From positions 186,001 through 250,000 of the forward strand of contig JAOGYN010000001.1 in NCBI GenBank assembly GCA_028112705.1: a DNA stretch of 64,000 nt, read 5' to 3'. The notes beneath the pieces are model-generated. The model had not been told where the DNA came from and made no database searches. It saw only the letters and a program-made list of their open reading frames with translations. The translations under genes were made by a program, and so were the position numbers. Origin of the DNA: GCA-002712045 sp028112705. GTDB taxonomy: Bacteria > Pseudomonadota > Alphaproteobacteria > Rhodobacterales > Rhodobacteraceae. Shown here in pieces: positions 17,284 to 26,420 of this stretch; within the stretch, counting starts at the first letter, position 1, and every line of letters starts with the position of its first letter.

Positions 17284-17445
17284 ACTGGGATTTTTGTAAT
17301 TATTTTAAATTCCTAAGAATATTAAATTTATGACACAATCCCCTTAATCAATTATAAAATAATACATAAATGGCTGTTATTTTTAATTTGAATGAGTTTT
17401 TTTTGTCTTCGTAAATCATATTCAGGTTGACATTAACATGTAAAT

Positions 17446-17725
17446 TTACAACCTTTTGGCAGCACACTGTGTGAAAAATTTCTCAGTAAATGCGCCACTT
17501 CCACATTCAGTATAAATCTATTGTTTATTATATACAGGCTTTAGCCAACTGATAAATTGCGATCCCAAGAGTTGGCTCCATCATTCCATCGCACGCTGCA
17601 GCATTATTATATTTTATTGTAATTTTATAAAAGCTTAACATGATTGGATCCTTTAAATAACTTCCAGTTATTAATGTCATTCCACAGTTATTAATTGGGT
17701 TATACCTATTAATATAATTTACTTG
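17446..17725 (-). pseudogene. decayed small protein gene (hypothetical)
   Basis: Reading the minus strand from 17725, a stretch of 65 sense codons without any start near its beginning gives protein-like sequence ('NNCGMTLITGSYLKDP', then 'AAACDGMMEPTLGIAIYQLA') and stops at 17528. After a +1 frame change and one TAG the next frame continues with 'IYTECGSGAFTEKFFTQC' and ends at 17446. Balanced composition and cysteines in both halves argue for one former gene, perhaps a secreted Cys-rich protein, broken by at least one stop and one frameshift and lacking its 5' end. It occupies most of the 17284-17784 spacer. No family recognised. Confidence 0.45.
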
Positions 17726-17784
17726 TCATAATTAAATTGTAAAAATATATATTAAGAATTCAAAGTTATTTTAAGGACTAATAA

Positions 17785-19473
17785 ATGAAAAAATCATCAT
17801 TGCTAATAATTAATGGTCATGTTCAGACCATGGATGATAAGTCTTCCACGGCCGAAGCTATTTTCATTGAGGGTAATATTATCCAGGCCGTTGGGTCAAA
17901 CACACAAATGTCGAAGTTGCAGAGAAAGGATACTCGGGTAATTTCAGCTAATGGTGGAACCATCATGCCTGGCTTTATAGATAGTCATGTTCATCTTTTC
18001 CCTGGATCAGATGGCTTAAACAAGCTTAATTTGATGCCTCTAGTTACTTTTGATGAATTAAAACAAGCAATATTAAAACAAATAAAACTTAATCCTCCCG
18101 GTATGTTTGTTTATGGCCGAGGGGCAAATTACAAACTATTGCAAGGCTCTAAACTTAAAACACGAAAGCAACTTGACCAAATATCAACTGATACGCCAAT
18201 TTTAGTTCAGGCACCTGATGGTCACACTGCTTGGGCAAATACAAAAGCCCTTACGGCTGCTAACGTCCTTAACGGCGTGGAACTGCCTATTGGACATGAG
18301 GTGGTAATGGCATCGGACGGCAAGGCTGAGGGCCTTCTTAAAGAAAATGAGGCCATTAGGCTCGTACTGGCGCTTCAAGGATCTAATAGATCTAGAGTTG
18401 GCCTTGATACCGGTGAAGATCCAGAACCTCCTGCTACTCCCAAAGAACGGTTGAGCGACATAGACACCCTAAAAAATGGTTTAAAGCATCTCGCAAAATT
18501 AGGTGTAACCAGCATCCATAATATGGATGGTAATTTTTACACATTGGAGCTGTTAGAGGAAATCAGAGGGGAAGGTGGTTTAACCTGCCGAGTTAAGGTG
18601 CCCTTTCATTTTAAAAGTGAAATGACAATTGAAAAATTACAACTAGCATCAGATATGAACCAGAGGTGGAATGATGACTTTCTCAGTTCAGGTTTGGTTA
18701 AGTTTTTCATCGATGGTGTTCTTGATTCAGGGACTGCATTTTTAATTGATGATTATGCAGATACTCCAAATTGGAAGGGTGAGGCATTATTTGAAGAGGA
18801 AGTCTTTAATAAACTTTCAGTGGCGGTTGATCAAAGGGGATTGCAAATTGCTGTTCACTCTATAGGGGACGGTGCGGTAAGGCGAGTTCTAAATGGTTAT
18901 GAATATGCTCAAAAAATAAATGGTGTCCGAGATAGCAGGCACCGAATTGAGCATATTGAATTGATCCACAAAGATGATATATCAAGATTTAAAGAATTAG
19001 ATGTTATTCCTTCAATGCAACCAGTTCACCCTCCAGGTTCAGACGGCTTACCACTTGAGCCAACAATATCTAAAATTGGAGTTGAGCGCTTTAATGCAGC
19101 TTACGCCTGGCAAAGTATTAAAGAGGCTGGTGGCAAAGTTACATTTTCTACAGATTGGCCTGTATCCAATGTTGATCCAATAAATTGTATTTCTAACGCA
19201 CTAAATAGGCAAGTTTGGGATGAGGGACAGTTTGATCAACGGTTAAGTTTAATTGATACATTGAAGGCATACACTATTGGTGGCGCCTATGCTGAGTTTA
19301 AGGAACACAAAAAAGGCTTAATTCAAAAAAATTATTTAGCAGATATCGTTTTGCTTTCAGATAGAATTGATCTTTTAAATAAAGATCAATTATCAAATTT
19401 GAAAGTTATATCTACCATTGTTGATGGAAAATTAGTATATAGTTCTGATCAAAAATTAGAAGGTGCTAATTAA
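17785..19473 (+). CDS. metal-dependent amidohydrolase, YtcJ/amidohydrolase-3 family
   Basis: 562-residue amidohydrolase. Metal and catalytic motifs are present in order: 'DSHVHL' (HxH) near residue 67, 'GLVKFFIDGVLDSGT' around the position of the carboxylated Lys, 'AVHSIGDGAV', 'HRIEHIE', and 'FSTDWPV' with the final Asp. The N-terminal 'LIINGHVQTMD' and C-terminal 'IVDGKLVYS' form the composite beta-sandwich. YtcJ-type enzymes hydrolyse N-acyl or N-formyl amides, but the substrate here is unknown. AAGGACTAATAA precedes the ATG. Single gene. Confidence 0.88.
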   Translation: MKKSSLLIINGHVQTMDDKSSTAEAIFIEGNIIQAVGSNTQMSKLQRKDTRVISANGGTIMPGFIDSHVHLFPGSDGLNKLNLMPLVTFDELKQAILKQIKLNPPGMFVYGRGANYKLLQGSKLKTRKQLDQISTDTPILVQAPDGHTAWANTKALTAANVLNGVELPIGHEVVMASDGKAEGLLKENEAIRLVLALQGSNRSRVGLDTGEDPEPPATPKERLSDIDTLKNGLKHLAKLGVTSIHNMDGNFYTLELLEEIRGEGGLTCRVKVPFHFKSEMTIEKLQLASDMNQRWNDDFLSSGLVKFFIDGVLDSGTAFLIDDYADTPNWKGEALFEEEVFNKLSVAVDQRGLQIAVHSIGDGAVRRVLNGYEYAQKINGVRDSRHRIEHIELIHKDDISRFKELDVIPSMQPVHPPGSDGLPLEPTISKIGVERFNAAYAWQSIKEAGGKVTFSTDWPVSNVDPINCISNALNRQVWDEGQFDQRLSLIDTLKAYTIGGAYAEFKEHKKGLIQKNYLADIVLLSDRIDLLNKDQLSNLKVISTIVDGKLVYSSDQKLEGAN

Positions 19474-19584
19474 AAATATATTTAGTGCAGAAGAATTTCA
19501 CCACTAAAATAGTATTTTCCATGGAATTAAATTTAGTTTATTTGAACAACTTAAAATTAATAAAAGGGTGTATTAACTATACAA

Positions 19585-19800
19585 TTATTTATTGTCTTTC
19601 TTTATTTTTGGATCTAAACCCCACATTGGTTTTCCTTTTTTTTTCTTTTTTACTCCATAACCATGAAGCTTATAATGTTTCTTAAGCTTATCAAATAATG
19701 ATGACAGGGTCTTATTATATTGTTCATTCTTATTCATAATATTTGCCAATCGTTGTTCGTTATTTTCATATAGATCATTTGCAATTTTTGACGAGCCCAA
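19585..19800 (-). CDS. small lysine-rich hypothetical protein
   Basis: 71-codon frame opening at a TTG (19800), or possibly at the internal ATG about 22 codons later. The product is strongly basic toward the C-terminus with a 'KKKKKGKPMWGLDPKIKK' tail and a central helical, charged region. No promoter or convincing ribosome binding site was seen and no family is recognised. Accepted only tentatively because residue composition is protein-like and the region 19474-19850 otherwise holds nothing. Confidence 0.4.
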   Translation of the reverse strand: MGSSKIANDLYENNEQRLANIMNKNEQYNKTLSSLFDKLKKHYKLHGYGVKKKKKGKPMWGLDPKIKKDNK

Positions 19801-19850
19801 GTATCAGCAATATAAGTTAGAAATCTTATTTTACTGATATCGAGAATATA

Positions 19851-20999
19851 ATGAAGTTAAAACATTGCCATAATTTTCAGGACTTCAGAAAATTGGCAAA
19901 AAAAAGATTACCATCACCTGTCTTTAATTACATTGACGGTGCTGCTGATGACGAAATTACTTATAGACGAAATACCTCATCTTTTGACGATGTCGATTTA
20001 ATACCAAACGTATTGGCGGGCGTGGATAAGGTTGACTTATCAACGACCATATTTGGTAAAAAAATAGATATGCCACTTTACTTAGCTCCCACTGCAGTGC
20101 AGCGATTATTTCATTATGATGGAGAGCGAGCCGTGGCTAAGGCTGCTCAAAAATATGGTACAATGTTTGGAATATCTTCGTTGAGCACTGTAAGTGTTGA
20201 AGAAATTGCTACTTTAACCGATACACCCAAAATGTTTCAATTTTATTTCCATAAAGATAGGGGACTTAACGATAGCTTGTTAGAGAGGGCAAAAGCAGCA
20301 AAATTTGATGTTTTAACACTGACAGTTGACACAATAACCGGTGGAAATCGTGAGAGAGATCTAAGAACTGGCTTTACTATTCCACCCAAAATAACTCCCA
20401 GCAGTTTATTAAGTTTCATAACTAAACCTATGTGGGGAATAAACTTTATTACAAAACCCAAATTCGAATTGCCACATTTACAAGATCATGTGGGAGCAGG
20501 GACAAATGTAACCACCTCAATTGGTGAATATTTTTCCACCATGCTTGACCAATCGATGAATTGGAAAGATGCTGAAAAACTTTGCTCCCAATGGAACGGA
20601 CATTTTGCCCTAAAGGGAATAATGAGTGTTGAAGATGCTAAGAGAGCCGTAGATATTGGTGCCACTGGCATCATGGTATCGAACCATGGTGGCCGTCAAT
20701 TAGACGGCTCACGCGCTCCTTTTGATCAGTTGGCTGAAATTGTTGACGCAGTAGGTGATAAGTTGGACGTTATCTGCGAGGGTGGGATCCAAAGGGGCAC
20801 ACATATTATAAAGGCTCTATCAGTTGGGGCCAAGGCTTGCTCTGGTGGACGCCTATACCTTTATGCACTAGGCGCAGCAGGACAAGCCGGAGTAGAGCGT
20901 GCGCTCAATCAATTTAAAATGGAATTGGAGCGTGACTTTAAATTAATGGGGTGCACTTCCGTTGATCAATTAAATAGATCTAATTTACGAGCTCGATAA
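19851..20999 (+). CDS. FMN-dependent alpha-hydroxy-acid oxidase/dehydrogenase (LldD/glycolate oxidase family)
   Basis: 382-residue TIM-barrel flavoenzyme that oxidises a 2-hydroxy acid such as lactate, glycolate or mandelate. 'FNYIDGAADDE' at the N-terminus, 'LAPTAVQRLFH' and 'TLTVDT' in the barrel, and 'VSNHGGRQLDG' with the catalytic His and substrate-binding Arg are all present, followed by phosphate-binding 'EGGIQRGTHI' and 'GGRLYLY'. The last differs slightly from the common 'GRPxLYGL'. Electron acceptor and exact substrate cannot be read. The small DUF2256 gene follows after 15 bp. Confidence 0.9.
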   Translation: MKLKHCHNFQDFRKLAKKRLPSPVFNYIDGAADDEITYRRNTSSFDDVDLIPNVLAGVDKVDLSTTIFGKKIDMPLYLAPTAVQRLFHYDGERAVAKAAQKYGTMFGISSLSTVSVEEIATLTDTPKMFQFYFHKDRGLNDSLLERAKAAKFDVLTLTVDTITGGNRERDLRTGFTIPPKITPSSLLSFITKPMWGINFITKPKFELPHLQDHVGAGTNVTTSIGEYFSTMLDQSMNWKDAEKLCSQWNGHFALKGIMSVEDAKRAVDIGATGIMVSNHGGRQLDGSRAPFDQLAEIVDAVGDKLDVICEGGIQRGTHIIKALSVGAKACSGGRLYLYALGAAGQAGVERALNQFKMELERDFKLMGCTSVDQLNRSNLRAR

Positions 21000-21014
21000 A
21001 AGTAAATATGTCAA

Positions 21015-21155
21015 ATGAGTAAGAAAGATCTGCCATCAAAAATTTGCTTGACCTGTAAGAAGCCTTTTAATTGGCGCAAAAAATGGACTAAAGATTGGCC
21101 AAATGTCAAATACTGTTCTGAAAAGTGTAAAAGAGCACGCATTAAGCAAATTTGA
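21015..21155 (+). CDS. DUF2256 domain small zinc-ribbon-like protein
   Basis: 46-residue protein read directly from the sequence. It has the full DUF2256 pattern: 'KICLTCKKPFNWRKKW' then 'VKYCSEKCKR', i.e. two CxxC pairs likely to bind zinc, with basic residues between. Such genes often sit beside DASH cryptochrome/photolyase genes; none is present here. It starts 15 bp after the hydroxy-acid oxidase stop and could be co-transcribed. Function unknown. Confidence 0.85.
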   Translation: MSKKDLPSKICLTCKKPFNWRKKWTKDWPNVKYCSEKCKRARIKQI

Positions 21156-21272
21156 TTTTTCAATTTTTTAGAATCTTTCAAAATTATTAATGTTTGCCTA
21201 TCATGGTATTCATACACTAAGCTCAGATTTAAGCAGCATACCCAATATCAGCTTGGCATATTTAGGTTTAAA

Positions 21273-22013
21273 ATGGAATTTGAAGATATAAAAGTCAAAA
21301 GGTCAGGGGCAACGCCCAATTCTTTTATGATAACTGAAGATGTAATTGGATCAGTTCATCCTGGAAGAAAATATAAGGCCACAATTAATGGCCTAATCGA
21401 AACCAATTCCAAATCAACTATTAAAAATATAAATTTTGATATTGTAGAACCTAAGTACATCTCGATTGATGGTGACTGGGTGCCCGAAGGAAATGATATG
21501 CCGAGCAATGCAAACCTACTCGGTGGATTTGGCACACTGAAAATTAAGGACAGGGTCCTAAATATTCCTGAAAATATAGCCACAAATGCAAATCTTGCGT
21601 ATTATGGAGCAAAATTGGTTAAAATAGATGATATTTTTGAATTTGAAACTGAAGCTGAGTTGCCCGTTACCATAATGAATATTGGAAGTACTTATGTTGA
21701 AGAGTACCTTAAAATAGAGAGCTTGGGTGGTGGGGCATACATAGAATATCACGATAGACCACATTTTCACTTACCAATTGATGCAGAAGCAGAAGGTCAA
21801 ATGATTATTGGGCATCAAAAAGAAGGTGAATATAGGCTATCAGCATACAGAATTCCTTTTGGATATGGGATTTATACCCCTCCACATCTCTTGCATGCAG
21901 ATGCATTTTTAGTTGGAAGATACATTGTAGTCTATTCAGTTACTGAGAATTTTTCTACTGTGTTATTAAAATCAAAAAATAATGAATTAGTTGATGTTAA
22001 AATAATAAAATAG
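21273..22013 (+). CDS. cupin-like protein of unknown function
   Basis: 246-residue protein rich in beta strands. The C-terminal half carries a bicupin-like pattern: 'EYHDRPHFHLP' resembles the first cupin metal motif, and 'PPHLLHADAFLVGRYIVVYS' the second, with potential His ligands. The N-terminal half ('GRKYKATINGLIE', 'GTLKIKDRVL') is also strand-rich with no recognisable family. A sugar or small-molecule isomerase or binding role is possible but unsupported. It converges with the MatB-like ligase gene, 43 bp away. Confidence 0.65.
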   Translation: MEFEDIKVKRSGATPNSFMITEDVIGSVHPGRKYKATINGLIETNSKSTIKNINFDIVEPKYISIDGDWVPEGNDMPSNANLLGGFGTLKIKDRVLNIPENIATNANLAYYGAKLVKIDDIFEFETEAELPVTIMNIGSTYVEEYLKIESLGGGAYIEYHDRPHFHLPIDAEAEGQMIIGHQKEGEYRLSAYRIPFGYGIYTPPHLLHADAFLVGRYIVVYSVTENFSTVLLKSKNNELVDVKIIK

Positions 22014-22056
22014 ATATTAATACAAGTAATTATATGAATTAACTAAAGTAAAAAAG

Positions 22057-23571
22057 CTAATTATAATACGCCTTATATTTTAACCTTAATACATTTTTTT
22101 GAACTTTTCCCATTGTATTTCGTGGAAGCTCATCAATAAACATTATTGCTTTAGGGTGTTTATATTTAGCTAATTTATTTTTCAAAATCGTCATAATTTC
22201 CTCTTTGGACGTGTTACCATGTTTTTCTTCCACAATGAGTGCCGTTACAGCCTCACCAAAGTCCACATGGGACAATCCAATAACACAACTTTCACTGACG
22301 CCATTTATCTCGTCCAAGATACCTTCAATTTCTTTTGGGTAAACATTATAACCTCCTGATATAACTAAATCTTTCTCTCTTCCTACAATTGAAATACGTC
22401 CAGTATTATCTATGGATGCCATATCTCCGGTCACAAAGTATCCATCGCTTCTAAACTCAGATGCAGTTTTCTCAGGCATTCCCCAATAGCCAGTAAAAAT
22501 ATTTGGACCTTTTACCTCTAAGATGCCTATCTCTTTGCCAGAAACAGGTTGACCATTTTGATTGGAAATTCGACCATTAACAGTGGGTAGTAAATAACCG
22601 ACTGTTCCGGCTATTCGATCACCATCATAGGGATTAGAGGTCAGCATGCCTGTTTCCGTCATCCCGTAACGTTCTAAAATTCTCTTACCAGTCAAATTCT
22701 CGAAAGAATGAAAGGTTTCCGACAGTAGTGGAGCGGAGCCAGAGATAAACAATCTCATATTTGAACATTTGTCTTTTCTAAATTCATTATCCTTTAGAAG
22801 TCTCACATAAAATGTTGGAACTCCCATCATGACAGTGGAGTTTGGCAATTCCTCAATTATTCTTTTCGTGTCAAAACGATCAAGAAATATCACTTTAGAA
22901 CTATTTAACAGAGCGCAATGCAAGGCTACAAACAAACCATGAACATGAAAAATTGGCAATGCGTGAAGCAATACATCATCTTCTTCCCAACACCAATAAT
23001 CCAATAAAATCATAGCATTAGATAGCAAATTATGATGTGTTAACATTGCGCCTTTGGAACGACCTGTCGTTCCAGAGGTGTATAAAATAGCTGCTAAATC
23101 ATCTTCAGAACAATTAGCAACATGCTGAGAAACATCTAAATTTAACAACTTATCAAATATTGAGCCATCCACTTTTTGACCTAAAGAAATTAAATTTGGG
23201 ATTCCGATTTCGGTGGCAAGAGCACTCATTGAAATCTCTCTCTCCGGGGTGCACACAAAAAGGGCAGGATCTGAATCTCGTAAAAAATAATTAATTTCTT
23301 CTTTTGTATATGCAGGGTTGAGTGGAATATAAATTGCACCATACCTAAGGCAAGCAAGGTAAAGTAACACCGATTCTATCGATTTTTCAACCTGAACGAC
23401 AATACGATCGCCTTTTTTTATTTGCATTTTAGTGAACATTGACACGTAACGCCCAGTCTCATTTTGAATTTCATCATATTTTAAGGTTCTATGATCTGAG
23501 ACTAAAAATAACCTATTTTTGTATCTTAAGAAGTTTTGTTCAAAATAAGTATATAGATTTTTATTTATCAT
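22057..23571 (-). CDS. AMP-forming acyl-CoA synthetase, malonyl-CoA synthetase (MatB)-like
   Basis: 504-residue ANL-superfamily ligase that would activate a carboxylic acid through an acyl-AMP. Motifs: 'AAILYTSGTTGRSKGAM' (P-loop), 'PIFHVHGLFVA' and 'ERYGMTETGM', 'GDMASID', and the terminal Lys motif 'PRNTMGKVQKN'. The 'FHVHGLFV' and 'RYGMTETGM' segments resemble malonyl/methylmalonyl-CoA synthetase MatB of Rhodopseudomonas. Substrate choice is inferred. Divergent from bioY with an inverted repeat in the shared promoter region. Confidence 0.83.
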   Translation of the reverse strand: MINKNLYTYFEQNFLRYKNRLFLVSDHRTLKYDEIQNETGRYVSMFTKMQIKKGDRIVVQVEKSIESVLLYLACLRYGAIYIPLNPAYTKEEINYFLRDSDPALFVCTPEREISMSALATEIGIPNLISLGQKVDGSIFDKLLNLDVSQHVANCSEDDLAAILYTSGTTGRSKGAMLTHHNLLSNAMILLDYWCWEEDDVLLHALPIFHVHGLFVALHCALLNSSKVIFLDRFDTKRIIEELPNSTVMMGVPTFYVRLLKDNEFRKDKCSNMRLFISGSAPLLSETFHSFENLTGKRILERYGMTETGMLTSNPYDGDRIAGTVGYLLPTVNGRISNQNGQPVSGKEIGILEVKGPNIFTGYWGMPEKTASEFRSDGYFVTGDMASIDNTGRISIVGREKDLVISGGYNVYPKEIEGILDEINGVSESCVIGLSHVDFGEAVTALIVEEKHGNTSKEEIMTILKNKLAKYKHPKAIMFIDELPRNTMGKVQKNVLRLKYKAYYN

Positions 23572-23663
23572 GTTTTATCAATACCTAGTTTTCTATATTT
23601 TATTATAAAATTTTATTATCAAATTTAATTAAGATTGCAAAATAATAATATATTTAATTTTGA

Positions 23664-23700
23664 AATTGATGTTAAATAATAATATAATTTAACATCAATT
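23664..23700. promoter_or_regulatory. 14-bp perfect inverted repeat between MatB-like ligase and bioY
   Basis: Arms at 23664-23677 (AATTGATGTTAAAT) and 23687-23700 are exact reverse complements around a 9-base AT loop. The element lies 93 bp before the ligase start and 106 bp before bioY, in the shared divergent promoter region. It does not match the alphaproteobacterial BioR box (TTATMKATAA). It could be an operator for a dimeric regulator or a leader hairpin. Confidence 0.45.
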
Positions 23701-23805
23701 AGTATTCACATATCATTGTTTTTGAATGTATTTAATATCAACTTGTACTATCTAAAACTTCAAGTTAGGAAATAAAAATAAATTTTTTTATGAAAGAAAT
23801 CATAC

Positions 23806-24411
23806 ATGATAAGTATCGGTATTAAAAACTCCTTAGTAGAAGAAGTATTCTCTAAGACAGACTCTTTTCTAATGTTTAGAAGACTAACTCTGGTAGTACT
23901 TGGAATCTTCATACTCACATTGTTTTCAAAAATGAAAATACCAATTTGGCCTTCTCCTGTTCCCATAAACCTCGCAACGCTCTCAGTGCTTACCATTGGC
24001 CTAACTTATGGGCCAAAATTAGGTTTAACGACAATTTTTTGTTATCTTATAATAGGCACTTTAGGTTTTGATATCTTTGCTAATTCATCTGCAAAAGTTA
24101 ATGGCATGGAGTATATGTTGGGTAGCACAGGGGGATATTTATTCGGATATCTCCTAGCAACTATTGCTTTGGGATTTTTAGCTCGAGCTGGATGGGACCG
24201 AAACGTATTTAAGATTGTTTTGGCGTTAATTATAGGCAGCGTTTTAATTTATATTCCAGGAATTTTTTGGTTAGCCAAACTTTACACCTGGAATAAGCCA
24301 ATCTTAGCTTGGGGATTAACACCATTCCTGATTGGAGATGCACTTAAAATTTTGCTTGCAACCCTTGTGATACCTTCTATGTGGAGAATTATTGGTTCGG
24401 CCAGGAAGTAA
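23806..24411 (+). CDS. bioY: biotin transporter BioY (ECF-type S component)
   Basis: 201-residue integral membrane protein with about six hydrophobic helices. The 'KIPIWPSPVPINLATL' segment and 'LGSTGGYLFGYLLA' are diagnostic BioY motifs, the latter forming the biotin pocket. No BioM/BioN energising subunits are adjacent, so it is a solitary BioY, which is known to work alone in some bacteria or with a shared ECF module. The ribosome binding site before the ATG is weak; a later start within the first 25 residues is possible. Converges with the dehydratase gene. Confidence 0.92.
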   Translation: MISIGIKNSLVEEVFSKTDSFLMFRRLTLVVLGIFILTLFSKMKIPIWPSPVPINLATLSVLTIGLTYGPKLGLTTIFCYLIIGTLGFDIFANSSAKVNGMEYMLGSTGGYLFGYLLATIALGFLARAGWDRNVFKIVLALIIGSVLIYIPGIFWLAKLYTWNKPILAWGLTPFLIGDALKILLATLVIPSMWRIIGSARK

Positions 24412-24451
24412 ATCAATTATATAGTACAATATATTATTCAGTAATCAACAA

Positions 24452-26305
24452 TCAAAGAGTTTTATATTTATTCTTTGGGCTGAAGCTTGCTTCTAACGGT
24501 TCTCTTGGAGAACTTACCCACATTTCACGGTTAGGGTGCATTCCAGCACCAAACACCGCTGAGACGGCTGAACAACGCATGCGATTAAGTAACCTAGTAT
24601 CTGCGTTACCAACATTGGGATGCATGCCATTATTTTCTTTAACTTGGCTATCCCACTTCATTTTTCTTTGATTAAGGATATTCACGTCAGTTAATTCTTC
24701 ACAATTTAACTCATTTGAATTAAGATCAACAGTAATGACATCACCATCTTCCAGTAGCCCAATCAGTCCACCCTCGGCAGCTTCTGGGCCAACATGACCA
24801 ATAACTAGGCCAACCGAACCACCTGAGAAGCGCCCGTCAGTCATTAAACCTACAACTATATTTTTCTGACGACATAGGGCTGTAATGCGAGATGTTGAGT
24901 CTAACATCTCAGGCATACCTGGGCCACCAACTGGCCCCTCGTAACGAACTACAATCATATCAAAATTTTCAAATGAATCAGGGCTTTCCTCTAGGCCGTC
25001 TAATAGTGCTTGCTCACCATTAAATACCTTTGCATGCCCCTTAAAGACATTTTTTTCCAATCCACCTTCAACTCCAGCCAATTTGAGAACTGCGCTAAAT
25101 TCTGGAGACAAATTGCCACCTAACACACGCAAACCACCAGTCTCTTTATATGGATGCTTTACAGAATAAATAACATCTCCATCAGGAACTGGAGGATTTA
25201 ATCTACTAATCTGCTCAGCTAAAGTTTCACCCGTACATGTCAGCGCGTCACCGTTCAGCAAACCCGCTTCTAGCAAATCCTTAACTATTACCTGGACGCC
25301 ACCTTTTTCATCTATGTCTACCATAGAATATTTTCCAAATGGCCTTGCATTTATCACAACTGGGATCACATTTTTAGACAGATGGTTAAATTCTTCGGCG
25401 CTCATCACATCTGTTGTAAAATTTTTATACCCAGCAGCTCTGGCAAGCTCAGGCGCGTGTAACATAACATTAGTTGAGCCCCCAACCGCCATAGAAACAA
25501 TTATAGCATTTCTAATGGACTCACTCGTTACAATGTCTCGTGGCTTAATGTCGTTCTTAATCATATTGGCCAAACAATCTATTAATTCGTCTGGAAACTG
25601 ATCAGTACGTCTCTCATCTTGTGATGCGGGGGAAACCATGTGTAGAGGTTGCATTCCAACAACGCCTATAAAAGTTTGCATTGTATTGTATGTGAACATG
25701 CCACCACAGCTTCCGTAACCTGGACATGCCTCGCAAGCAATTCTCTTCTTTAGTGCCTCATCGTCGCTACCAGCAAGTTGATAACTTGTAATTAAATCAA
25801 TTGGCTCATTCGTGACAGAATCAACGCCAGGTCTGATCGATCCATCTGACATAATTATTGCTGGCCTGTTATGTTCTAATATTGCTGACAGAGTGCCGAC
25901 AGGAGGCTTATCACAAGCAACGACCGCAATTACTCCCTCTAAACCACTAGCACTTAGATGTTCACAGATTGAATCATTTGTTACTTCTCTACCAATAAGA
26001 GAATAACGCATTTCCTTTGTCCCGTTCCTAATGCCATCTGAAGTTGCTATCGTATACTCTGGTTGAACTAAGCGCATTTTAAGTTGCTCAGGTTCAAAAC
26101 CTATACGTTGCCTTAATTTTTCATGAATAGTTTGAACTTTTTTCTCAACACCCATGTAACATTGAGAGTCACCTTTATTGCCAACCACACCAATTGAAGG
26201 CTCGTGTATCAAGTCCATTTCAGTATTTAATTCGCGCGCAATTCCATATGTTTGTGAATTTCTCCCAGGATTACGATCAATTAACACAGTTTTTGAATTT
26301 TTCAT
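24452..26305 (-). CDS. IlvD/Edd family dehydratase
   Basis: About 617-629 residues, an iron-sulfur dehydratase of the IlvD/Edd superfamily. Cysteines expected to hold the cluster are in 'GDSQCYMG', 'VACDKPPVG' and 'YGSCGGMFTYNTM'; 'GRFSGGSVGLVIGHVGPEA' is the conserved C-terminal motif. The middle motif departs from 'CDKTTPG' of bona fide dihydroxy-acid dehydratase, so it may act on a sugar acid or another 2,3-dihydroxy acid instead of in branched-chain amino acid synthesis. The start at 26305 has GAGAGCCAAC before ATG; an upstream in-frame ATG at 26341 has no good ribosome binding site. No ilv genes are adjacent. Confidence 0.85.
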   Translation of the reverse strand: MKNSKTVLIDRNPGRNSQTYGIARELNTEMDLIHEPSIGVVGNKGDSQCYMGVEKKVQTIHEKLRQRIGFEPEQLKMRLVQPEYTIATSDGIRNGTKEMRYSLIGREVTNDSICEHLSASGLEGVIAVVACDKPPVGTLSAILEHNRPAIIMSDGSIRPGVDSVTNEPIDLITSYQLAGSDDEALKKRIACEACPGYGSCGGMFTYNTMQTFIGVVGMQPLHMVSPASQDERRTDQFPDELIDCLANMIKNDIKPRDIVTSESIRNAIIVSMAVGGSTNVMLHAPELARAAGYKNFTTDVMSAEEFNHLSKNVIPVVINARPFGKYSMVDIDEKGGVQVIVKDLLEAGLLNGDALTCTGETLAEQISRLNPPVPDGDVIYSVKHPYKETGGLRVLGGNLSPEFSAVLKLAGVEGGLEKNVFKGHAKVFNGEQALLDGLEESPDSFENFDMIVVRYEGPVGGPGMPEMLDSTSRITALCRQKNIVVGLMTDGRFSGGSVGLVIGHVGPEAAEGGLIGLLEDGDVITVDLNSNELNCEELTDVNILNQRKMKWDSQVKENNGMHPNVGNADTRLLNRMRCSAVSAVFGAGMHPNREMWVSSPREPLEASFSPKNKYKTL

Positions 26306-26420
26306 GTTGGCTCTCAATTCAGATGTTTCAAGACTAATCATTAATTTAAATTTAAATGAGATAATAGCTTTTTTAATAATAATCTCAAATAATTAAAAGA
26401 TTAATTTTAAGATTTATAAT

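Noticed and set aside
23572..23805. BioR operator or biotin-related riboswitch before bioY
   Set aside because: No TTATMKATAA-type box and no known riboswitch core; only the 14-bp inverted repeat was found.
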